Source: JAJRXG01 sp038523965
GTDB taxonomy: Bacteria > Bacteroidota > Bacteroidia > Chitinophagales > Saprospiraceae
DNA: 7,761 nt
Assembly: GCA_038523965.1 (NCBI GenBank)
Contig: JBCBIX010000118.1
Coordinates: forward strand, 1-7,761
Reading direction: 5' to 3'
Of the stretch, positions 6,553 through 7,761 are shown one piece after another. The stretch's first letter is position 1. Each line of letters starts with the position of its first letter. Below the pieces are notes generated by a model. That model saw only the letters and a program-made list of their open reading frames with translations. It did not search any database and had not been told where the DNA came from. A program made the translations under genes and the position numbers.

Positions 6553-7761
6553 GTTTTGACAATTTTGAATTATAATTTCCAATAGAGCCCCGCTCGATAC
6601 TTCGAATCCATGAAGCAAATCAACTGATTCGCCAGCCATGAATCGGAAGGATCCAGTGCTTGGCAAGATGGCATCGGATTGAAGGCGGATCTGCGCCCTT
6701 TCGATCTGCATCTGTGACCCACTTATGATATCCGAACTGCGATAGTGTCGGGAAGCTACACAGTCGACAAGCGAAGCACAGGTGAACAGATATGGCTCTG
6801 ATGTACGTCCGAGCACCTGATCACCTTGATAATCCATGCCCTCTGAAAGTGTGATCTGACGTCCATCAAATTTATGCACCAAGCGAAATTGAAGCTCTTC
6901 ATCCGCGGATCCCTCGACACTTAGATAGTACACGTAGGCAGCATTTGCTGAGACATAAGTGGACGCCGCCACTCCGCGACAGACGCCGCCAGCATAGGCA
7001 CCGAGTACCCACTGGGTAGGATCGATTGTCGACAGTATCGGACAACTACCCAAAGCCGCAGTAAGCGACATGGTAGTACTATACTGCCCAGGAACAAATC
7101 CCGCAACATCGTAGTATCTCTCCTCATCTGTATTGGACTTTCGCTGACTTAGCAGTGGTTCTTTTGATAATGCATTCAGGTTACTTGGGAAGATGAGATC
7201 ATCAGCCTTGTGATACTTGAGCATGTATCCTACTTGTGGGATTAGGAACTCGAGATTACCACCCCATCCGAATCCATCTTCATAGATTGCAAAGCTCCTC
7301 TGACCCTTGATCAAATCACCAGTCTGAGGATCTAAGGAAGCAAGTGCCGACTCGATATCAATGATAAACTCGCTTTTCACTCCGATCCAATTCCATCCAG
7401 GCCGAACTGTAATCGGTTCGTTAAGTGGATCATTGAATCGTCCCTCGTAATAGAATGTATCCTGACCTGTTATTTTCAATTTGTAGCCTTCATTTGTATT
7501 CAGTTGGGTCAGTGCTCCCATCCATGCACCTCCAGGATTATAGGTTGTGAATGGATCCACACTTCTAAAGAGGTCCTCAACTGCAGGTGACAGATCACGA
7601 AACACGGTATTTACATTGTTCAGACTGGTAGAGGCCAATGGGAAGGAGAGCCAATTCCATCCGTCGTTCACTATGTATTCTAATCGTGTTAAGGCCTCTG
7701 CTGCGATAATCTGCGGATTAGAACGACTACCGATGATCTGATCCAGGGCAAAATCCAATGT
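6541..7761 (-). CDS. C-terminal part of a large secreted protein with tandem GWNW domains (5' truncated)
   Basis: The reading frame runs off the window edge. The first possible start, a TTG at 7758, is preceded by an in-frame open codon and no signal peptide follows, so this is the C-terminal part (about 405 residues) of a longer protein. Numbering from that TTG, residues 32-96 and 119-181 are two copies of a domain that opens GWNW and closes GYKLKI or GYMLKY. This type of repeat is common near the C-terminus of large Bacteroidota surface proteins. Residues 216-327 (YSTTMSLTAAL...VLGAYAGGVCRGVA) match the first beta domain of the next gene in pattern. Residues 367-400 (STGSFRFMAGESVDLLHGF...QNC) form the same type of Cys-terminated C-terminal domain. 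The stop codon abuts the next gene's ATG, implying an operon and possible translational coupling. The substrate and function are unknown. Confidence 0.88.
   Translation of the reverse strand, partial: TLDFALDQIIGSRSNPQIIAAEALTRLEYIVNDGWNWLSFPLASTSLNNVNTVFRDLSPAVEDLFRSVDPFTTYNPGGAWMGALTQLNTNEGYKLKITGQDTFYYEGRFNDPLNEPITVRPGWNWIGVKSEFIIDIESALASLDPQTGDLIKGQRSFAIYEDGFGWGGNLEFLIPQVGYMLKYHKADDLIFPSNLNALSKEPLLSQRKSNTDEERYYDVAGFVPGQYSTTMSLTAALGSCPILSTIDPTQWVLGAYAGGVCRGVAASTYVSANAAYVYYLSVEGSADEELQFRLVHKFDGRQITLSEGMDYQGDQVLGRTSEPYLFTCASLVDCVASRHYRSSDIISGSQMQIERAQIRLQSDAILPSTGSFRFMAGESVDLLHGFEVSSGALLEIIIQNCQNSQE
6559..6660 (-). other. Cys-terminated C-terminal beta domain of the truncated protein
   Basis: The segment FRFMAGESVDLLHGFEVSSG and the following IIIQNC align with the C-terminal domain of the 502-aa neighbour: AG, then V, then GF, then SG, then I and a terminal Cys. 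Five residues follow the Cys. The shared layout suggests that both proteins use the same export or anchoring route. Confidence 0.65.
7216..7665 (-). repeat. Tandem GWNW domains in the truncated protein
   Basis: Two copies of about 65 residues occupy residues 32-96 and 119-181. Copy 1 has GWNWLSFPL, then VEDLFRSVDPFTTYNP, AWMGAL and NEGYKLKI. Copy 2 has GWNWIGVKS, then TGDLIKGQRSFAIYED, GWGGNL and QVGYMLKY. The order of motifs is identical while sequence identity is low, which points to an old internal duplication. A third copy may lie beyond the window edge. Confidence 0.8.

Noticed and set aside
7756..7758. TTG at 7758 as a true start for the edge gene.
   Set aside because: The frame stays open to the window edge, no signal peptide follows, and the domain content is that of the C-terminal part of a larger protein.

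Overview
All genes in this window lie on the minus strand, so the reading order runs from high to low coordinates. The organism is most likely a member of the Bacteroidota. The evidence is a classical type IX secretion (T9SS) C-terminal sorting domain, a GEVED domain, thrombospondin type 3 (TSP3) repeats, Cys-terminated C-terminal beta domains, a signal-peptide/TPR/transmembrane histidine kinase paired with a LuxR-type regulator, and a TAnnTTTG-type -7 promoter box. The mix resembles large-genome environmental groups such as Saprospiria, but that placement is an impression of architecture and was not tested.

Region 1 (7761-2806) is a tight run of three genes for secreted, multidomain proteins. 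The first is cut by the window edge. It carries a tandem GWNW domain, a beta domain shared with its neighbour and a Cys-terminated C-terminal domain. Its stop codon directly abuts the ATG of the second gene (502 aa), which has a signal peptide, the same shared beta domain, PKD-like modules, a short Asp-rich metal-binding-type motif and the same kind of C-terminal domain. After 24 nt comes the third gene (733 aa): signal peptide, nine TSP3 repeats interrupted by two Cys-rich modules, a GEVED domain, a LamG-like beta-sandwich and a classical type A T9SS sorting domain. The three look like one operon encoding cell-surface or released proteins. No enzyme domain is recognisable, and adhesion or matrix structure is the most natural guess.

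Region 2 (2805-2633) is a 173-nt gap, the longest non-coding stretch. It holds two possible stem-loops just after the third gene, three copies of the hexamer GAGGTC spaced 10 and 50 nt apart, and a good Bacteroidota -7 box 23 nt upstream of the next start codon.

Region 3 (2632-28) is a complete two-component system. The kinase (629 aa) has a predicted periplasmic TPR sensor, one membrane helix and a HisKA_3/HATPase core. The NarL/LuxR response regulator (224 aa) follows after 40 nt. Whether this pair controls the secreted-protein genes cannot be told from the sequence; adjacency makes it a reasonable hypothesis. The window otherwise looks like ordinary Bacteroidota accessory surface-protein DNA. 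I see no mobile element, CRISPR array, tRNA or rRNA.
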